A DNA stretch of 64,000 bases from Pseudoruegeria sp. HB172150 (GCF_013184805.1 NZ_JAATNG010000001.1:1860001-1924000), one strand, 5' to 3'; positions 1 through 16,052 are shown, numbered from the stretch's first letter. Notes: a model not told the origin generated them from the letters alone. Numbers and translations are program-made.

Positions 1-392
1 GCCGTCTCCAGCAAGTCCTTGAACTTCACCCGCTCATTGCAGCGGATGCAGGGCACCGGCGTCGCCCCGGCCAGGTAGCTGTCGGCAAACTCGTCGATCA
101 CCGCGTCCTTGAAGATGTTCTCGTAGTCGAGGACGTAATGCGGGAACCCCATTTCCTCGGCCACGCGCCGCGCATCGTGGATATCGATACCGGCACAGCA
201 GGCGCCTTTCTTGGCCAGCGCCGCGCCATGATCGTAAAGCTGTAGCGTCACGCCGACCACGTCATAGCCCTCGCGCGCAAGCTCCGCGGCGACGACTGAC
301 GAGTCGACGCCGCCCGACATCGCAACGACGACGCGCGTGTCTGCCGGAGCCTTGGGCAGGCCCAGCGAATTCAGCTCTCGATCCAAGGGCAT
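1..392 (-). CDS. mnmA: tRNA-uridine 2-sulfurtransferase MnmA (C-terminal part missing)
   Basis: MnmA activates U34 of the tRNAs for Lys, Glu and Gln with ATP and inserts sulfur (2-thiouridine). Only the first 130 or so codons lie in the window; the gene runs off the left edge. The PP-loop SGGVDSS is seen at about residues 26-32. It is followed by [10 protein letters not shown], a CCAG segment, and [13 protein letters not shown], the segment around the first catalytic cysteine of the family. The start is the ATG at 392. The gene is read away from sciP. The protein has a short N-terminal extension before the PP-loop. The family call is secure; nothing can be said of the C-terminal domain. Confidence 0.95.
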   Translation of the reverse strand, partial: MPLDRELNSLGLPKAPADTRVVVAMSGGVDSSVVAAELAREGYDVVGVTLQLYDHGAALAKKGACCAGIDIHDARRVAEEMGFPHYVLDYENIFKDAVIDEFADSYLAGATPVPCIRCNERVKFKDLLET

Positions 393-515
393 CTGAAAAT
401 CCTTACGGGGTCCGCCGGAATATAGGAAAATGCGAAGCACTCTCAACCCCCCGGCTTCACCCGTCCTTAAGCCGTGCCTAGCAGTCTGCGCCCGTCATAT
501 CTGAGGGGAACTGAC

Positions 516-788
516 ATGTATCTACGCAAAGTGAGCGGGCCTCGCACCGTCACCTTGCCGGACGGGACCACGATGAGCCGGGCGGACCTTCCCGACCCGA
601 AGACACGTAGATGGGTCGCAAGCCGCAAGGCCGCCGTCGTACGCGGCGTGTCGTCGGGTCTGATTTCGCACAAGGAAGCTCTGGAAATCTACGAGCTGAG
701 CGACGACGAACTCTCTTCCTGGCAACAGGCGGTCGAGATCCATGGCGAGGCGGCGTTGAAAGCGACGGCACTGCAGAAGTTTCGTTAA
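516..788 (+). CDS. sciP: SciP-type CtrA inhibitory protein (DUF1153)
   Basis: This 90-residue protein matches the DUF1153 family, whose Caulobacter member SciP binds CtrA and blocks activation of CtrA-dependent promoters in G1. The visible family features are the N-terminal proline and glycine loop (SGPRTVTLPDG), the segment LPDPKTRRWVASRKAAVV, a helix-turn-helix-like stretch (GLISHKEALEIYELSDDEL) and SWQQAVEIHG with a basic C-terminus. The ATG at 516 is preceded by GAGGGGA at 503-509 and gives the family length. An in-frame ATG at 474 would add 14 residues without support. The gene lies 287 bases upstream of ctrA on the same strand, which supports the identity. Confidence 0.9.
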   Translation: MYLRKVSGPRTVTLPDGTTMSRADLPDPKTRRWVASRKAAVVRGVSSGLISHKEALEIYELSDDELSSWQQAVEIHGEAALKATALQKFR

Positions 789-1075
789 CGGTAGCTGTTT
801 TTCGCCGGTCACTGGAACGGTCAAATCGAGCTACAACAGCGTTGAGCTCGGCCCGGGAAACCATTCAATAGGTTAACTGCAACGGAGCGGACTCAACTTT
901 ACGTTGGGTGAGGACGGTTTTCTGCGGTAAAGATGCGCGCAATTTACATCTAATCATTCAGTTCTTTTGCCATGTGTAAATTTGTGTGGCAGGATTCCTG
1001 TCGTGCGGTAACGTGTGATTAACCTTTCTTGGCCAGTGTTGCGGGCATCGGAAAGGTTGAGAGTGGAGAGTATAC
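789..1075 (+). promoter_or_regulatory. ctrA upstream control region
   Basis: This 287-base region holds no gene. It contains three CtrA-type half sites: GTTAAC overlapping the sciP end near 785, GTTAAC at 872-877, and ATTAACC near 1017-1023. No complete TTAA-N7-TTAA site is seen. One GANTC site, a CcrM methylation target in alphaproteobacteria, lies at 890-894 (GACTC). The region is locally AT-richer than its neighbours. In Caulobacter, ctrA transcription responds to GANTC methylation and to CtrA itself; transfer of that logic here is inference. The ctrA ribosome site TGGAGAG lies just before the ATG. Confidence 0.5.
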
Positions 1076-1789
1076 ATGCGCGTCTTGTTGGTAGAAGACG
1101 ATCCTGCCACGTCTCGGAGTATCGAGTTAATGTTGTCCCACGCCAACTTGAACGTCTACGCGACGGATCTTGGCGAAGAGGGGATAGATTTAGCGAAACT
1201 CTATGATTACGATCTTATCCTTCTTGATCTGAACCTTCCCGACATGAACGGCCACGACGTCTTGCGGCAGTTGCGGATCGCCCGGGTCGACACACCGATC
1301 CTGATTCTGTCCGGGGCAGACGACACCGAAAACAAGCTTAAGGGCTTCGGGTTCGGCGCAGACGATTATCTGACGAAGCCTTTCCATCGGGAGGAGCTTG
1401 TCGCACGGATCCATGCGATCATTCGCCGGTCCAAGGGGCATTCCCAGTCGGTTATTCGCACGGGGCTGGTCGAGGTGAACCTGGACGCCAAGACCGTGGA
1501 AGCCAACGGCAAGCCGGTGCACCTGACCGGCAAGGAATACCAGATGCTGGAACTTCTGAGCCTGCGCAAGGGCACGACCCTGACCAAGGAGATGTTCCTG
1601 AACCATCTCTATGGCGGCATGGACGAACCGGAACTGAAGATCATCGATGTCTTCATCTGCAAGCTGCGCAAAAAGCTGAGCCAAGCGACAGAAGGCGACA
1701 ATTACATCGAAACGGTTTGGGGTCGTGGCTATGTGTTGCGAGATCCGGAGCCCAGCGAAATGAACGACCCGGTTGCCATCGGCGCCTGA
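1076..1789 (+). CDS. ctrA: cell-cycle response regulator CtrA
   Basis: CtrA is the OmpR-family master regulator that binds TTAA-N7-TTAA sites and controls motility, division and, in Rhodobacterales, gene transfer agent and related functions. The receiver domain covers residues 1-120 with the acidic pocket VEDD and phosphoacceptor Asp51 in [11 protein letters not shown]. Lys in TKPF is present. The C-terminal winged helix (about 125-230) has [12 protein letters not shown] and the recognition region [11 protein letters not shown], then the wing WGRGYVL. The length of 237 residues is normal. Caulobacter CtrA ends in a double alanine needed for ClpXP turnover; this one ends Gly-Ala. The adjacent sciP strengthens the call. 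Confidence 0.97.
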   Translation: MRVLLVEDDPATSRSIELMLSHANLNVYATDLGEEGIDLAKLYDYDLILLDLNLPDMNGHDVLRQLRIARVDTPILILSGADDTENKLKGFGFGADDYLTKPFHREELVARIHAIIRRSKGHSQSVIRTGLVEVNLDAKTVEANGKPVHLTGKEYQMLELLSLRKGTTLTKEMFLNHLYGGMDEPELKIIDVFICKLRKKLSQATEGDNYIETVWGRGYVLRDPEPSEMNDPVAIGA

Positions 1790-1851
1790 AAGGCGCCCAC
1801 AGGCGACAGCCCGCCACTCACAGACTAGACCTCCTCCGGGAGCGCTCCTAA

Positions 1852-6233
<4,382 letters not shown>

Positions 6234-6261
6234 CTCGACTGAGCCACTTTTGTTCGCGAAT

Positions 6262-6282
6262 GTTCCTAAAAAGTTCTTTACA
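6262..6282 (+). promoter_or_regulatory. LexA-type SOS box with abutting -35-like hexamer
   Basis: GTTC-CTAAAAA-GTTC at 6262-6276 is an exact match to the alphaproteobacterial LexA box GTTC-N7-GTTC, established in Rhodobacter and relatives. A further GTTC lies at 6252-6255 but with the wrong spacing (N6). Directly after the box, TTTACA at 6277-6282 is one base off the -35 consensus; no convincing -10 is seen at the usual distance. The box lies between the recG stop and the small ORF at 6334, so LexA would repress that ORF. The match is read directly; regulation is inferred. Confidence 0.65.
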
Positions 6283-6333
6283 GTTTGGCGCGAATTTGAG
6301 AACAAAGAGGCAACAACACTATGGAGGTTCCCG

Positions 6334-6450
6334 ATGCTGGCCGATCTGAAAAACGTCTTGTCCCGCTCTTCGATGACGATTCTGCAGGATTTCGTGGGTG
6401 GTGCCGCGCTTATCGTGATGCTGGTCGCCGTTCTGAACCTGCCTGTCTGA
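6334..6450 (+). CDS. 38-residue single-span membrane peptide, possibly SOS-controlled
   Basis: This short reading frame encodes 38 residues: a polar, basic N-terminus (MLADLKNVLSRSS), then a hydrophobic segment from about residue 21 to the end (GGAALIVMLVAVLNL) that could cross the membrane once. The ATG at 6334 has a strong ribosome site, GGAGG at 6323-6327, at 6 bases spacing. A LexA-type box lies 58 bases upstream and a strong terminator ends at 6622. The frame is open further upstream to 6250, but that would place the start ahead of the ribosome site and inside the LexA region. I do not recognise a named family. Its layout recalls small SOS-induced inner-membrane proteins such as Caulobacter SidA, a comparison of architecture only. 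Confidence 0.7.
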   Translation: MLADLKNVLSRSSMTILQDFVGGAALIVMLVAVLNLPV

Positions 6451-6584
6451 GTTTCTGCCTGCGTCCTGTCATCGGCCGGTTCCTGCGCCTTGTCCCCTAC
6501 TTTCGCGCAAGCCGTTGTCCTGTCTGGCTCGGGGCTCGCCTCATTGCCCCGGCTCCGGCCAACCGCATGATCAGACGCTTCCTG

Positions 6585-6622
6585 CCGCCGCCTCCTTGTC
6601 CCGGGAGTGCGGCGGTTTTTTT
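6585..6622 (+). terminator. rho-independent terminator
   Basis: CCGCCGC at 6585-6591 pairs with GCGGCGG at 6609-6615, and CTCC at 6592-6595 pairs with GGAG at 6604-6607 with one bulged T. Seven T follow at 6616-6622. It ends the transcript carrying the 38-residue peptide, leaving a 3' untranslated part of about 135 bases, and separates it from the converging NifU-like gene. Confidence 0.9.
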
Positions 6623-6641
6623 GCGCGAGTGATGGGAGAGG

Positions 6642-7091
6642 TCAGGCGCAGGCGGCCTTTTCGGCCTCGGCGAAGGCTTCGGCGGCGGCTTCAAGCGTCA
6701 GCATGATCGAGGCGTGGCGGTTCTTGAAGTCGCGGGCGGGGAGGAGGACCTCGAGGCCGTCGAAGGGAGCGTCGGGGACCGGGCCGTTGTCTTTCAGCAT
6801 GGCCTTAAGCTGGTCGCGGGCGGTTTCGACCTGAGCGCGGGTGGCGCCGAGGATGTTGGCGCCGACGATTGAAGCGGCGGCCTGGCCGAGGGCGCAGGCC
6901 TTCACGTCCTGGGCATAGTCGACGATGCGGCCGTCTTCGGTGGTCAGGTCGACGGTGACGGTGGAGCCGCAGAGGGGGGAGCGTTTCTTGACGAAAGCCT
7001 GGGGCGCGTCGAGGCGGCCGAGATGCGGGATATCGGCCGCCAGCTCGAGGATGCGGCCTGAATAGAGTTTGATGAGATCGGAGTCGCTCAT
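6642..7091 (-). CDS. NifU/SufU-like protein lacking the third cluster cysteine
   Basis: The 149-residue protein has the NifU N-terminal/IscU fold pattern. Cys41 in SPLCGSTVTVDL and Cys66 in DVKACALGQAAASI match the first two cluster-binding cysteines of IscU and SufU. At the third position, where IscU has His-Cys, this protein reads KNRHAS: the His is kept and the Cys is replaced by Ala. A cysteine near the C-terminus (148) is outside the usual fold. It probably belongs to the iron-sulfur scaffold superfamily, but whether it still assembles clusters is uncertain. It is divergent from hisI, with 66 bases between the two starts. Confidence 0.8.
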   Translation of the reverse strand: MSDSDLIKLYSGRILELAADIPHLGRLDAPQAFVKKRSPLCGSTVTVDLTTEDGRIVDYAQDVKACALGQAAASIVGANILGATRAQVETARDQLKAMLKDNGPVPDAPFDGLEVLLPARDFKNRHASIMLTLEAAAEAFAEAEKAACA

Positions 7092-7157
7092 GGGTTTTCC
7101 CGGCTACCTGGACCCTCTACATAGGGCGGCGGTGGCGCTGAGGGAAGGACAAGTTCG

Positions 7158-7517
7158 ATGGCTTTCGATCCGGGCAGTCTGACATATGACGAGAAGGGGC
7201 TGGTGCCGGTCATCGCGCAGGAGGCGGGGACGGGCGAGGTGCTGATGCTGGCCTGGATGAATGCCGAGGCGGTGGCCAGGACGCTGGAGACTGGGCGGGT
7301 GACGTACTGGTCCCGGTCGCGGGCGGATTTCTGGGTGAAGGGCGAGACGTCGGGGCATGTCCAGGAGCTGGTGGAGATGCGGGTGGACTGCGACCGGGAC
7401 TGCCTGCTGGTGGTGGTGAACCAGACCGGGCCAGCATGCCATACGAACCGGAAAAGCTGCTTCTATACGGCCCTCCGGGAGGGGGAAGAAGTGGAGATCA
7501 TGAGACCCATGGAATAG
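7158..7517 (+). CDS. hisI: phosphoribosyl-AMP cyclohydrolase HisI
   Basis: HisI opens the purine ring of phosphoribosyl-AMP, the third step of histidine synthesis. The short single-domain form of 119 residues is seen, without a fused HisE domain. Family motifs present are [30 protein letters not shown] and the metal-binding cysteines in VDCDRDCLL and [13 protein letters not shown]. It stands apart from other his genes and is divergent from the NifU-like gene. A ribosome site AGGGAAGGA is placed at 7141-7149. The 112 bases to gluQ hold a perfect 14-base palindrome at 7520-7533 (GTCCCCATGGGGAC). Confidence 0.96.
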   Translation: MAFDPGSLTYDEKGLVPVIAQEAGTGEVLMLAWMNAEAVARTLETGRVTYWSRSRADFWVKGETSGHVQELVEMRVDCDRDCLLVVVNQTGPACHTNRKSCFYTALREGEEVEIMRPME

Positions 7518-7629
7518 GCGTCCCCATGGGGACGGGGGGTCAAGCCATTGATTTCAGGTATGTTAGCGCAAACGTATGGGTGGGGACGGGTGTGCGGACC
7601 GGCCGAATGAGAGGCCACGTCGCATCCTG

Positions 7630-8478
7630 TCAGAGACCGACCATGGCCCGGAGATCCGCGGCGGTGGCTCCCTCTTCACGGAAGAGGCGGATCGCGCGGG
7701 CGTCGTCGCGCTTGGCGAGGCGTTTGCCGGTCTCGTCGCGGATCAGACGGTGGTGGTGGTAGTCCGGATGCGGCAGGCCAAGCAGCGCCTGCAGCAGGAC
7801 GTGGATCTGTGAAGCCTCGAACAGGTCGGCACCGCGTACAACCTCGGTGATCGCCTGCTCGGCATCGTCGACCACGACCGACAGGTGATAGGACGTGCCC
7901 ATGTCGCGACGCGCAAGGACCAAGTCGCCGACGCCGTGAACCAGCGTTTCGCGATCGAGTTGGTGCCGGCCTTCGTGCAGGGAGCCTGTCTCGTTGAAGG
8001 CGGGCAGGGTGGCGAGGTGGTCCACGGCCCGCGCCATGTCGAGACGGATACTGTCATTCGGCCCGGCGTCGGACATGGACCGCCCACGACAGTTGCCGGG
8101 ATAAACGAGGCCATCGGGGCCATGCACCGGTGCCCCTTCCTGCGGGGCGGAGAGTGCGGCACGGATGTCGGCGCGGGAGCAGCGGCACGGGTAGCAGAGA
8201 CCAAGAGCCGTCAGTGCCTCCAAGGCGGCGGCGTAGGCGGGCATCCTGTCCGATTGCCGTAACACCGGTTCGGGCCAGTTGAGGCCGAGCCAGTGCAGGT
8301 CCTCGTAGATCAGGGCCTCGTATTCCGCGCGGGATCGGTCGCGATCTATGTCCTCGATCCGCAGCAGGAACGTACCACCATGCTGACGGGCCCGGTCAAA
8401 GGCGGTCAAGGCCGAGAATGCGTGGCCTAGATGAAGCGGGCCGGTCGGGGAAGGCGCGAACCGGGTGACGTAATTCAC
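7630..8478 (-). CDS. gluQ: glutamyl-Q tRNA(Asp) synthetase
   Basis: GluQRS is a shortened glutamyl-tRNA synthetase paralog that attaches glutamate to queuosine 34 of tRNA(Asp). The 282 residues cover only the catalytic domain. The class I HIGH-type motif appears as PLHLGHA near the N-terminus. A zinc-type cysteine cluster (CYPCRCSRADI with a later cysteine) and the KMSKS-like GKRLAKRDDA near residue 260 are present. No anticodon-binding domain follows, which separates it from GltX. It overlaps the upstream methyltransferase by 4 bases, so the two are probably translated from one transcript. Confidence 0.93.
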   Translation of the reverse strand: MNYVTRFAPSPTGPLHLGHAFSALTAFDRARQHGGTFLLRIEDIDRDRSRAEYEALIYEDLHWLGLNWPEPVLRQSDRMPAYAAALEALTALGLCYPCRCSRADIRAALSAPQEGAPVHGPDGLVYPGNCRGRSMSDAGPNDSIRLDMARAVDHLATLPAFNETGSLHEGRHQLDRETLVHGVGDLVLARRDMGTSYHLSVVVDDAEQAITEVVRGADLFEASQIHVLLQALLGLPHPDYHHHRLIRDETGKRLAKRDDARAIRLFREEGATAADLRAMVGL

Positions 8479-9092
8479 GCCTTTTCAAGCACGTAGACGG
8501 TGGCCTTCAAGCCGATCTTGGGCAGGTGATCGCCATGTTCCTGGAACAGCACGTGCGCCTTACCCTCTTCGATCCAGCTGCGCATCCGGCCCTCGTATTC
8601 CGGGTCCGACAGGGTGTGATCGTTGAAGCTGAAGGCCAGAAGGCCCTGCGGAGCCAGGTTCTCCATCAGCAGGTCGAAGGTTTCCGGCGGCGCCGCGCCG
8701 GAGCCGATTACTCCGCTGGCGGTGATCGCATGATAGCGGCCGGGATCGAACGGCAGTTCGCCACCGGGATGCACCTGCCAGAGATCGCGGTAGACGCCCT
8801 TTTCGCGCGCCTCGGTCAGCATCTCGGCGGAAAGATCGGCGCCGTCGACAGTGGTGAAACCGGTCTGGATCAGCGCCGCGCCGGAAAGCCCTGTGCCGCA
8901 ACCGAAATCCAGAACCGCCCGGTCCAGATTCTTCACCTGTGCGGCAAGGGCCCGTGCGACACGGATCGGCGTCACATAGCCGTTTTCCAGCACCTCGTCG
9001 TCATAGCTGTCCGACCACTGGTCGTAGAGCGCCCGCGTCTCGTCGGGCGTGGAGAGGTCGTAGACCTTGTCGAGATATGTCTTGTCCGCCAT
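8475..9092 (-). CDS. class I SAM-dependent methyltransferase
   Basis: The 205-residue protein has the Rossmann methyltransferase motifs: motif I VLDFGCGTGLSG at about residues 60-71, the acidic end of strand 2 in VDGADLSAEMLTEAR, and motif IV-like YHAITASGVIGSGAAPPE. The N-terminal region (YDQWSDSYDDEVLENGY) resembles the TPR-associated or Williams-Beuren type methyltransferases. The substrate cannot be read from the sequence. The last four bases of the gene overlap the start of gluQ, hinting at a tRNA- or translation-linked role, but that is only context. Confidence 0.85.
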   Translation of the reverse strand: MADKTYLDKVYDLSTPDETRALYDQWSDSYDDEVLENGYVTPIRVARALAAQVKNLDRAVLDFGCGTGLSGAALIQTGFTTVDGADLSAEMLTEAREKGVYRDLWQVHPGGELPFDPGRYHAITASGVIGSGAAPPETFDLLMENLAPQGLLAFSFNDHTLSDPEYEGRMRSWIEEGKAHVLFQEHGDHLPKIGLKATVYVLEKA

Positions 9093-9160
9093 GCGCGGGA
9101 AGGTAGTGCAGCGCTGCGGGGTTGGAAAGCGGTTACCCGCTTATTCCTCATCTTGCGGGG

Positions 9161-10516
9161 TCATGCGGGAACGGCGTCGCCCTGCATGGCGAGCCAGCCC
9201 TGCCAGGCAGCCTTGGCGCGGTCGGTATAGGCCTTGTAGCGGGCCGGGCGGTTCCTGCGGCCGCCTTTCAGGTCGACGGGCGGGAACAGGCCGAAATTGA
9301 CGTTCATCGGCTGAAACGTCTTTGCCTCGGCGCCGCCGGTGATGTGGTGGATCAGGGCACCCATCGCGGTTTCGGGCGGTGGGGGCGGCAACGTCGCGCC
9401 CTGCAGTTCTGCCGCGGCCAGGCGGCCGGCGAGCAGGCCCATTGCCGCGGATTCGACATAGCCCTCAACCCCGGTGACCTGCCCGGCGAACCGGATATTC
9501 GGACGGGATTTCAGCCGCATATGGGCGTCAAGCAATGTAGGCGAGTTCAGGAACGTGTTCCGGTGGATACCGCCGAGCCGCGCGAAGCTGGCATTCTCCA
9601 GGCCCGGAATCATCCGGAATACGTCCGTCTGCGCGCCGTATTTCATCTTGGTCTGGAAGCCGACGATGTTGAACAGCGTGCCGAGCGCGTTGTCGCGCCG
9701 CAACTGGACGACGGCATAGGCCTTTTCATCGGGCTTATGGGCATTGGTCAGGCCAACGGGTTTCATCGGCCCGTGGCGCAGTGTTTCGCGGCCGCGTTCG
9801 GCCATGACCTCGATCGGCAGGCAGCCGTCGAAGTATTTTGCCGTTTCACCCTCGTGGAATTCTGTCTTGTCGGCGGCGAGGAGCGCGTCGATGAACGCCT
9901 CGTACTGCGCCTTGTTCATGGGGCAGTTGAGGTAGGCTTTCTGTTCCTCTTCGGTTTCGCCCTTGTCGTAGCGCGACTGCATCCAGGCGACGGTCATGTC
10001 GATGGAGTCCGCATAGACGATGGGGGCGATGGCGTCGAAGAAGGCGAGCGCCTGTGTGCCGGTTTCGGCGCGGATCGATTCTGCCAGCGCGCCAGAGGTC
10101 AACGGGCCGGTGGCGACGATCCAGTGGCCGTCTTTCGGCAGTTCGGTGATCTCGCCCTCGCGGATGGTGATGCGCGGGTGGTTTCTGAGCCGTTCGGTCA
10201 CGGCGCGGGCGAAAGGATCTCGGTCTACCGCCAATGCGCCGCCGGCGGGCAGGGCATGGGCATCGGCCATTTCCATGATCAGGCCGTTCGCCGCGCGCAT
10301 CTCCCAATGCAGGAGGCCGACGGCGCTCTGTTCGCTGTCGTCGGAGCGGAAGGAGTTGGAGCAGACCATTTCGGCGAGATCGCCGGTCTTGTGGGCGAAG
10401 GTGCCGACCTTTGGCCGCATCTCGTGGATGACCACGTCGATTCCGGCCTGCGCCGCCTGCCAGGCGGCTTCGGAGCCGGCCATGCCGCCGCCGACGATGT
10501 TGAGCTGTTCCGTCAT
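9161..10516 (-). CDS. trmFO: methylenetetrahydrofolate-tRNA (uracil-54) methyltransferase TrmFO
   Basis: TrmFO is a FAD- and folate-dependent enzyme that makes ribothymidine at position 54 of tRNA, replacing the SAM-dependent TrmA. The FAD-binding [14 protein letters not shown] is at the N-terminus. The family segments [23 protein letters not shown] (with the conserved cysteine) and, near the C-terminus, [19 protein letters not shown] and [14 protein letters not shown] are all seen. The 451 residues match the family length. Its presence fits alphaproteobacteria. It is transcribed alone or with the membrane protein 40 bases upstream. Confidence 0.96.
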   Translation of the reverse strand: MTEQLNIVGGGMAGSEAAWQAAQAGIDVVIHEMRPKVGTFAHKTGDLAEMVCSNSFRSDDSEQSAVGLLHWEMRAANGLIMEMADAHALPAGGALAVDRDPFARAVTERLRNHPRITIREGEITELPKDGHWIVATGPLTSGALAESIRAETGTQALAFFDAIAPIVYADSIDMTVAWMQSRYDKGETEEEQKAYLNCPMNKAQYEAFIDALLAADKTEFHEGETAKYFDGCLPIEVMAERGRETLRHGPMKPVGLTNAHKPDEKAYAVVQLRRDNALGTLFNIVGFQTKMKYGAQTDVFRMIPGLENASFARLGGIHRNTFLNSPTLLDAHMRLKSRPNIRFAGQVTGVEGYVESAAMGLLAGRLAAAELQGATLPPPPPETAMGALIHHITGGAEAKTFQPMNVNFGLFPPVDLKGGRRNRPARYKAYTDRAKAAWQGWLAMQGDAVPA

Positions 10517-10556
10517 GCGCCCGATCTAGGGGAGCGGGCGCGCGAAGGGAAGGGTC

Positions 10557-10958
10557 TTAGGCGAGACGATCGCGGGCCTGCGCCGTGGCGCGGCGCGGTT
10601 CCAGACGCGGCAGCGCCAGCAGGACCACCGTGGCGAAGAGCGCGACGTTGCCCCAGACCGCGGGCATCAGGCCGTGCCACGCATTGGCGAGGGCGGCGCC
10701 GATCAGGTAGGTGCAGAGCGCTGCGGCGGTGACGCGCGGCGCGAGGCTCATCAGGAATGCGCCCGAGATCAGGGCGAGCCCGGCGCCGATCGCCGGTGCC
10801 GCGTTGCCGAAAAGCAGCGTGGCGCTGTCCGGTTCGATCAGCATGGCGACGGCGGCAGCGAGGAAATAGGCGCCGACAAGGACGCGGACGGTGGACTTGG
10901 CAGACCGGAGAAACGCGGTTTCGGCAGAGCCATACTGGCTTTGAGTAATGTCGTTCAT
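10557..10958 (-). CDS. small multi-span membrane protein of unknown function
   Basis: The protein has 133 residues with about four hydrophobic spans: VRVLVGAYFLAAAVAML, a glycine/alanine-rich span with AIGAGLALISGAFL, then VTAAALCTYLIGAALA and GNVALFATVVLLAL. The C-terminus is basic (PRLEPRRATAQARDRLA). I do not recognise the family. The ATG at 10958 is chosen because AGGGGTGAAG sits just upstream on the minus strand; a start further upstream at 11063 has no such site. The gene lies between gyrA and trmFO in the same direction, 120 bases after gyrA. Confidence 0.7.
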   Translation of the reverse strand: MNDITQSQYGSAETAFLRSAKSTVRVLVGAYFLAAAVAMLIEPDSATLLFGNAAPAIGAGLALISGAFLMSLAPRVTAAALCTYLIGAALANAWHGLMPAVWGNVALFATVVLLALPRLEPRRATAQARDRLA

Positions 10959-11078
10959 AACTTCACCCCTGGGCAAATCAGCCGGGGATGAGTTTGGGGC
11001 GCCACCTTTGGCGTCCTTTTGGCCCGTTTGGGGCATAACTGCGGCAATTGCGCAGTCATGCAAGTAGTGCCTGCGGCG

Positions 11079-13832
<2,754 letters not shown>

Positions 13833-13877
13833 GTGCCTTTGGCCTTTTTGCTCAAGCGCTATATCTTGTTGTGGGTA

Positions 13878-13907
13878 AGTATACCCTACCGTTCATATGG
13901 GGTTCAA
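13878..13907 (-). promoter_or_regulatory. gyrA: probable gyrA promoter
   Basis: On the minus strand TTGAAC (13902-13907) and TATACT (13878-13883) are spaced by 18 bases, 46 bases before the gyrA GTG. Both hexamers are one or two bases from the housekeeping consensus. No other pair of this quality was seen in the 191 bases between gyrA and usg. Confidence 0.6.
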
Positions 13908-14023
13908 CAGCGACTTTTATTTGTGCAAGCAGCCACAAGGGGCGAGTGCTAACACACTGTTTTTGTTGCTTATTGACAATTCTCCGGCATGCTTTTTCCA
14001 ATGAGCAGTCAAGGAGCACAAGA

Positions 14024-14293
14024 ATGAGCCAGTCCGAGACGGAGCTTATGCTCAAGGGATACGGCCTGACGACCGCGGAGTTCTACTATCGGATGCCCGA
14101 TTACCAGAGCGTCCTGAACACCTTTATCTGGCAGGAATACGATCTGGCGCCGGATCATCCGAACCTCTTCAAGTTCATCGAGTTCTGGCAGGACTCCATC
14201 GAGGGGCCGCTGCATTCGGTGCGTTTCGTGCATCGCAAGATGATCTCGCCCGGAGAGTGGCGGAACGTAGTCGGCGAGTTCACCCTGCATTGA
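14024..14293 (+). CDS. usg: Usg-family protein
   Basis: The 89-residue protein matches the alphaproteobacterial Usg family of unknown function. Typical features are LKGYGLTTAEFYYRMPDY, the segment WQEYDLAPDHPNLFKFIEFW and the C-terminal IEGPLHSVRFVHRKMISPGEWR. Two-thirds of it is aromatic-rich and probably a compact soluble fold. The start at 14024 is set by AAGGAG at 14011-14016; the reading frame is open upstream to 13871 but with no ribosome site and unlike protein composition. It is divergent from gyrA and convergent with the SYLF gene. A TTGACA hexamer at 13973-13978 may be its -35, though the -10 is weak. Confidence 0.85.
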   Translation: MSQSETELMLKGYGLTTAEFYYRMPDYQSVLNTFIWQEYDLAPDHPNLFKFIEFWQDSIEGPLHSVRFVHRKMISPGEWRNVVGEFTLH

Positions 14294-14302
14294 GTTGGCG
14301 GG

Positions 14303-14318
14303 GGCAGGCGCCCCTGCC
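14303..14318. terminator. hairpin between convergent usg and SYLF genes
   Basis: GGCAGG at 14303-14308 pairs with CCTGCC at 14313-14318 around a CGCC loop. It lies in the 35-base gap between two converging stop codons. There is no T-run on either side, so it could slow polymerase in both directions but is not a textbook terminator. Confidence 0.35.
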
Positions 14319-14328
14319 GGAGCCGGTG

Positions 14329-14886
14329 TTACGGGATGATGCGAGTGTATTTGGTGCCCTTCAGCGTGGCACCGGCGATCAGGCCAGCCTGACCGAAGAT
14401 CACCGCGATCACCGGGGAGAGCGTGGTGGTTGTGTCGGCAGAGAGGTTCTCGCCATTTTCCTTGAGCACGTATTCGATATCGGCGCCTGCCACCCAGCCC
14501 GGCGAGCGGCGGAAGGCGGACAGCGCCTCTGGCGTCATGAAGAACAGCACATGGGAGTATTGCGCGGCGCCGATCTGGAAGCCCACGGTGCCGGAGGCGG
14601 CGGAGTAGTAATCCACCGTCGCGCCGTTCACGCGCAGTGCGCCGCGGCCATATGAGGCGCCGAAGCCAAGGCCCGCCTTGGTCACGACAGGCATCACCAG
14701 CATGCCGCTGGCCTTGTCGGCCAGATCGCGGGTGCCGGGATACTTGGAATACATGAAGTTCAGCGTCTGATCGACGCGCGCGTCGATCGTGGTTGCACCG
14801 GTGGAGCCGACGCCATTGCCACAGGCGGCCAGAAGCGATGCGCTGCCGGCACCAGCCAGGAATCCACGGCGGGGGAGGATGGTCAT
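14329..14886 (-). CDS. SYLF-domain (YSC84-type) lipoprotein
   Basis: The N-terminus has arginines, a hydrophobic core and the lipobox LLAAC, so it is probably lipidated on Cys21 and held in the envelope; RRGFLAG also resembles a Tat motif. The rest is the SYLF domain: MLVMPVVTKAGLGFGASYGRGAL, a middle part with YYSAASGTVGFQIGAAQYS and VLFFMTPEAL, and a C-terminal FGQAGLIAGATLKGTKYTRI. SYLF domains bind phosphoinositides in eukaryotes; the bacterial role is not established. The length of 185 residues is usual. The gene appears to be transcribed alone with its promoter in the 140 bases after hemB. Confidence 0.88.
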   Translation of the reverse strand: MTILPRRGFLAGAGSASLLAACGNGVGSTGATTIDARVDQTLNFMYSKYPGTRDLADKASGMLVMPVVTKAGLGFGASYGRGALRVNGATVDYYSAASGTVGFQIGAAQYSHVLFFMTPEALSAFRRSPGWVAGADIEYVLKENGENLSADTTTTLSPVIAVIFGQAGLIAGATLKGTKYTRIIP

Positions 14887-15026
14887 GAGTACTGCCCTTG
14901 TTCTACCGTCTTGCCTCTTGCGCCATTGTTTTCCGGCGCTCGCGCGGAACTTTAGCGGAATGTTTCCACGGTGTCACTTCTTCTATGCACGGTGGAATGG
15001 CAAATCGCTAGATGTTGAGGGGTGCG

Positions 15027-16052
<1,026 letters not shown>

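Noticed and set aside
789-1075. Full CtrA autoregulatory site upstream of ctrA
   Set aside because: Only half sites are present; no TTAA-N7-TTAA was found.
6252-6265. Second LexA-like pair GTTC-N6-GTTC
   Set aside because: The spacing is six rather than seven; only the pair at 6262-6276 fits the operator.
9122-10732. Long plus-strand frame of 536 codons opposite trmFO
   Set aside because: It mirrors trmFO on the other strand, has no recognisable domain and has the His/Arg/Gly-rich composition of an antisense shadow in high-GC DNA.
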